Positions 34,970 to 38,139 of a DNA stretch of 38,139 nucleotides are shown here, one piece after another. The first letter of the stretch is position 1, and every line of letters starts with the position of its first letter. A program made the position numbers and the translations under genes. The notes under the pieces were generated by a model. It had not been told where the DNA came from. It searched no databases and saw only the letters and a list, made by a program, of their open reading frames with translations. This DNA is from Bacteroidia bacterium (GTDB lineage Bacteria; Bacteroidota; Bacteroidia; M30B66): NCBI GenBank assembly GCA_019695235.1, contig JAIBAI010000029.1:1-38139 (forward strand). Reading direction: 5' to 3'.

Positions 34970-35665
34970 CTACTGGCCTATTGATGAAGGGTCAACCAAG
35001 CGGAACCCCTTACCGTGGATATTTAAAATCTCAATCGCAGGATCACCTGAAAGGTACTTGCGAAGCTTGGTTATATAAACATCCATGCTTCGGCTGTTTT
35101 CAGGTTGATTACTTTTCCAAATTGACCTTAACGCAAAATTACGCTCAAGCAAATCGTTTTTGTTTAAACACAATAATTGCAATAAGTCCGACTCACGAGT
35201 GGTGAGTTTCTGCACCTGATCACCTAATGTAAGTTGTTGTTGTACAGGGTTAAATAAATAATTGCCGATACTGAACTCATTTGGCAGACTCTTTTTTACC
35301 TCCTTTTCAGTTCGCTTTAAAATCGCACGGATACGCATTTGCAATTCTTCCATGCTGAAAGGCTTGGTAATATAATCATCCGCACCTGCTTTAAAACCTT
35401 CTATTGCATCATCACGCATGGTCTTTGCAGTGAGAAAAATTATCGGAACAGCCTTGTTTGTCTTCCTGACCTCACGTGCCAAGGTAAAACCATCCATCAA
35501 GGGCATCATCACATCAAAAATGCATAAGTTCCATCTTTCACTTAAAAATGCCTCCAATGCCAATTCACCGTTTATTGCCAGATGAACCGAAAACCCTTTG
35601 GCATTCAGGAATTCCTGAATGAGTACTCCAAGATTTGGGTCATCTTCTGCCAGAAGGATTTTCAT
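34970..35665 (-). CDS. rprY: OmpR-family response regulator, RprY-like
   Basis: The 231-residue regulator has a receiver domain with the acidic pocket EDDP (residues 7-9), phospho-acceptor D51 (IFDVMMPLMDG), the conserved Thr in FLTAKT and K101 (ITKPFSMEEL). A winged-helix DNA-binding domain follows (LTTRESDLLQLLC; RSMDVYITKLRKYLSGD; INIHGKGFRLV). Sequence pattern and length closely resemble RprY of Bacteroides and Porphyromonas, which is linked to stress and envelope control; the symbol rests on recognition by eye. It lies 28 bases downstream of the histidine kinase gene and is presumably phosphorylated by that kinase. Target genes cannot be told from the window. Confidence 0.9.
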   Translation of the reverse strand: MKILLAEDDPNLGVLIQEFLNAKGFSVHLAINGELALEAFLSERWNLCIFDVMMPLMDGFTLAREVRKTNKAVPIIFLTAKTMRDDAIEGFKAGADDYITKPFSMEELQMRIRAILKRTEKEVKKSLPNEFSIGNYLFNPVQQQLTLGDQVQKLTTRESDLLQLLCLNKNDLLERNFALRSIWKSNQPENSRSMDVYITKLRKYLSGDPAIEILNIHGKGFRLVDPSSIGQ

Positions 35666-35693
35666 AGAATTGCAAATTTAATGGTTTTCAGAT

Positions 35694-37340
35694 TCATACG
35701 CCTGCCTTACCCTGCCTCACAGGTAAATTAACTGTAAAAATACTCCCAACATTCTTCTCGCTTTCAAGCCTGATAGTGCCATGATGCTTTTCTACTATAG
35801 CCTTCACATAACTTAAACCCAACCCAAACCCCTTTACATTATGAATGTTCCCCGTAGGTACACGATACAGCTTTTCGAAAATCCGCTTCTGATGATCCCT
35901 TGAAATCCCGCTTCCATTATCTTCAACTGATAAACTGAAAATACCCCCCTTTACCTGGGTGCTTATTTTAATCTCGGGCAACTCCGGTGTGTATTTAATG
36001 GCATTGTCAACTAAATTATTTACCATATTGGTAATATGGGTCTTGTCTGCTTCTATTACCGGATCTTTTGCTTCAAGATTAAGTACAATCTTCCCCTTTT
36101 TCTGCCCAACAAGCATCTGCATACTCTTTGAAACCTTCTGTATAATTTCATGCATATCAACCTGTTCAGGCCTGAACTCAAAATCTGCCTGATCATACAT
36201 CGCACTTTGTAAAACATTTTCAACCAACTGCCCCAGACGCTTATTCTCATCATTAATCATACGGGTATATCTTTTGGCCGTATCTTCATTACGATTCACA
36301 TCAGGGTCGGATAAGGCCTGGCAGGCAAGAGATATAGTGGCTATCGGTGTCTTTAATTCATGTGTCATATTGCTGATGAAATCATTCTTTACCTCTGATA
36401 ATTTCTTCTGCCGGATAATCGTGGTTATGGTCGAATAAAAAGTGAGTATAATTATTAAAGTGAAAAATATTGATGTGCTCAACATGAGCCATAAATTGTT
36501 GAATATATACCTGTCCTGTTGAGGAAAATATACCATCAAATAATCCGGCCGGTAAAAAATATCATTCGGAAATAAACGCACCCTAAAAGGGGTCTTCATT
36601 AAATCCTGCGTATAAATGGTAGGGTGATTCACAAAGAGCTTGTTGTTTATAAAATCATATAAACCAAACTCATACGGAGTATTTAAACCAACAGCCTTAA
36701 ACTCTTCTTTGATAAGCGAATCAACATACGCAGGATTAACACGGTCTTCAACACTGCTATTGACGTTCAGATTGTATAACTCACGGAAAATATCGGTTAC
36801 CAGACCCGACTTCTTCATCATTCGCTCAAGCTGTGGATTCCCCATCATCGGCTTGCGAAGCCCGCCTCCAATATCACTGAATGCTGGGGTGCCACTTGCC
36901 TGACGTGCCTTGCGAATCTTTCTGAATACAATGTCGCCCAACGAATCCTTCCTGATTTCTTCTATCACGTCAACCGAACCATCCTGATTAAACTGACGAA
37001 ATTCGGTCTGCAACTCCCCCGGACTCACCTCATTCCAAAATACCAAACCCGAGGTGGTAGTGTCCTTGCGGTCAATTGATTTGCGTATCAGTGAATCTAT
37101 GCCCAAATAAAATAATTTCCCCTGACGGGTAACGTCAAAACGCTTTCTCACATTTACCGCCACCTCCTTTCGCTCAACCAATTCGGCTACATTACGCATG
37201 GAAGTGTTTACAAGGCTCTCAAAACGCTCCTGTTCTAAATCCATCGCATTGCGTATCCAGTATATCTGAATCGCTGTTAGACCGGCCAATGCAATGACCA
37301 TTAATACTATAATTACCCGTATGTTAGTTCGGTTTATCAT
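35694..37340 (-). CDS. rprX: Sensor histidine kinase, RprX-like
   Basis: The 548-residue membrane kinase has a first membrane helix at about 8-27, a periplasmic domain of about 250 residues with no recognised ligand fold, and a second helix at about 285-309. HisKA has the phospho-acceptor H327 in SNMTHELKTPIATI, and the HATPase domain has N-box LVDNAIKYTP, G1 DNGSGIS and G2 GFGLGLSYVKAI. It is paired with the RprY-like regulator downstream. Its ATG overlaps the rsmA stop by four bases (ATGA), so it is probably translated together with rsmA. The RprX name is less certain than that of the regulator, since the sensor domain is poorly conserved. Confidence 0.88.
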   Translation of the reverse strand: MINRTNIRVIIVLMVIALAGLTAIQIYWIRNAMDLEQERFESLVNTSMRNVAELVERKEVAVNVRKRFDVTRQGKLFYLGIDSLIRKSIDRKDTTTSGLVFWNEVSPGELQTEFRQFNQDGSVDVIEEIRKDSLGDIVFRKIRKARQASGTPAFSDIGGGLRKPMMGNPQLERMMKKSGLVTDIFRELYNLNVNSSVEDRVNPAYVDSLIKEEFKAVGLNTPYEFGLYDFINNKLFVNHPTIYTQDLMKTPFRVRLFPNDIFYRPDYLMVYFPQQDRYIFNNLWLMLSTSIFFTLIIILTFYSTITTIIRQKKLSEVKNDFISNMTHELKTPIATISLACQALSDPDVNRNEDTAKRYTRMINDENKRLGQLVENVLQSAMYDQADFEFRPEQVDMHEIIQKVSKSMQMLVGQKKGKIVLNLEAKDPVIEADKTHITNMVNNLVDNAIKYTPELPEIKISTQVKGGIFSLSVEDNGSGISRDHQKRIFEKLYRVPTGNIHNVKGFGLGLSYVKAIVEKHHGTIRLESEKNVGSIFTVNLPVRQGKAGV

Positions 37341-38113
37341 AGCTGTTCAAGCCACAATGCAAGCTCAGCAAATTGTATAACACTAAGCTGCTCTGCACGC
37401 ATAGTTAAAAAAGGATGTTCAGGTGTTTTACCTTTTAACAAAGGTTTTAATGCGTTTCGCAAGGTCTTACGGCGTTGGTTAAATGCTGTTTTAACAACCG
37501 TTTTTAACCACCCGTAAGATACCGGAAGTGAAACGCCCTCCCTACGCGTAAGCCTGATAACTGCCGAACGTACCTTTGGTGGTGGATTGAACGCATTCGG
37601 CTCCACCGTGAAAAGATATTCTGTCTCATAATAAGTCTGAATCAACACACTTAATATCCCATAAGTCTTGCTTCCATGGCTGGCAACAACCCGTTCAGCA
37701 ACTTCCTTTTGAAACATCCCGCTTAACTGCCTTACATTGGGTATAAAATCGAGGCAATGAAACAAAATCTGAGATGAGATATTGTAAGGATAATTCCCCA
37801 CTACAATACCTTCAGCATCAAGATACTCATTAAGAGGAAGCGCTAAAAAATCTTGCGTAATTATCTTTAATCCGCGATAATGCAAACGTAAATACTCAAC
37901 CGATTCACGATCAATTTCTGAAACCTGTAAATCAATCTCCTTCTCAAGCAAATATTTGGTGAGCATCCCCATACCAGGCCCCACTTCAATAACCTTATTC
38001 CCTGGTGCCGCCTCAATGCTCTCAGCTACCGCCTGAGCAATAGATTCATCTTTTAAGAAATGCTGCCCTAAATGCTTCTTCGCCCTTACCTGCTGAGGTT
38101 TTAATAAACTCAT
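37337..38113 (-). CDS. rsmA: 16S rRNA (A1518/A1519-N6) dimethyltransferase KsgA/RsmA
   Basis: The 258-residue SAM-dependent methyltransferase dimethylates two adjacent adenines in helix 45 of 16S rRNA late in 30S assembly. The start KKHLGQHFLKD, SAM motif I VIEVGPGMGMLT (43-52), the acidic motif SEIDRE and catalytic motif IV GNYPYNIS (N107-Y110, the NLPY motif with Tyr at the second position) are visible, followed by the C-terminal helical domain with FNQRRKTLRNALKP. The gene is complete; its ATG is 26 bases from the right edge, so its promoter is mostly outside the window. The stop overlaps the histidine kinase start. Confidence 0.96.
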   Translation of the reverse strand: MSLLKPQQVRAKKHLGQHFLKDESIAQAVAESIEAAPGNKVIEVGPGMGMLTKYLLEKEIDLQVSEIDRESVEYLRLHYRGLKIITQDFLALPLNEYLDAEGIVVGNYPYNISSQILFHCLDFIPNVRQLSGMFQKEVAERVVASHGSKTYGILSVLIQTYYETEYLFTVEPNAFNPPPKVRSAVIRLTRREGVSLPVSYGWLKTVVKTAFNQRRKTLRNALKPLLKGKTPEHPFLTMRAEQLSVIQFAELALWLEQL

Positions 38114-38139
38114 ACGCTTTCAAGCAACGAACGAAATGC

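Noticed and set aside
1-38139. Defence island, prophage, integrative element or CRISPR array
   Set aside because: No integrase, transposase, phage structural gene, restriction enzyme, Cas gene or regularly spaced repeat array was seen; nearly all genes are housekeeping, and the only tRNA has no flanking attachment-site duplication beyond the remnant described.

Overview
The window is a compact chromosomal stretch of a Bacteroidota bacterium, most likely an uncultured or environmental member of the class Bacteroidia in the broad sense. The main indicators are a PorZ-type component of the type IX secretion system (T9SS), an RprX/RprY-like two-component pair, Bacteroidota-style cysS and leuS products, an SDR-type L-threonine 3-dehydrogenase, many Bacteroidota lipoproteins, and promoter boxes of the TAnnTTTG type with no obvious Shine-Dalgarno sequences. 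The content is essentially housekeeping. I found no prophage, insertion sequence, CRISPR array, integrase or toxin-antitoxin module.

Left third (1-13 kb): the 3' part of a TPR protein, a bacterial GH3 protein and tdh are followed by a tightly coupled same-strand run, cysS - glutaminyl cyclase lipoprotein - porZ - recO, in which each gene overlaps the next by 1-11 bases. Next come a membrane-anchored metallophosphoesterase (minus) and a rhomboid protease (plus), divergently oriented. Middle (11.7-23 kb): a minus-strand four-gene unit encodes a small unknown membrane-anchored protein, an RND adaptor, an HAE1-type RND pump and a TolC-like outer-membrane lipoprotein, together a tripartite efflux system. 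Divergent from it are a Uup-like ABC-F ATPase and a DUF6340-like lipoprotein. A 328-base gap then holds tRNA-Asn(GTT), its terminator, and a second, broken copy of the same tRNA region in which pieces are replaced by 16-base palindromes. An MsbA-like ABC exporter follows. Right third (23-38 kb): 2-oxoacid dehydrogenase E2 - DnaQ-like exonuclease - FAH-family hydrolase, a PepSY-like lipoprotein, an unknown outer-membrane protein, polA, metF, leuS, an exonuclease III gene, and a minus-strand unit rsmA - histidine kinase - response regulator.

Functional links: the glutaminyl cyclase sits directly against porZ. PorZ and the unknown outer-membrane protein both have predicted signal peptidase sites leaving Gln at +1, which fits the known Bacteroidota pattern of N-terminal pyroglutamate on exported proteins. 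Several genes have a -7 promoter box only 4-10 bases before the start codon, suggesting leaderless or near-leaderless transcripts; this also decided two start codons (ABC exporter and polA). The most unusual structure is the tRNA-Asn-derived remnant with palindromic replacements at 20992-21067. I see no clearly new multi-gene system.
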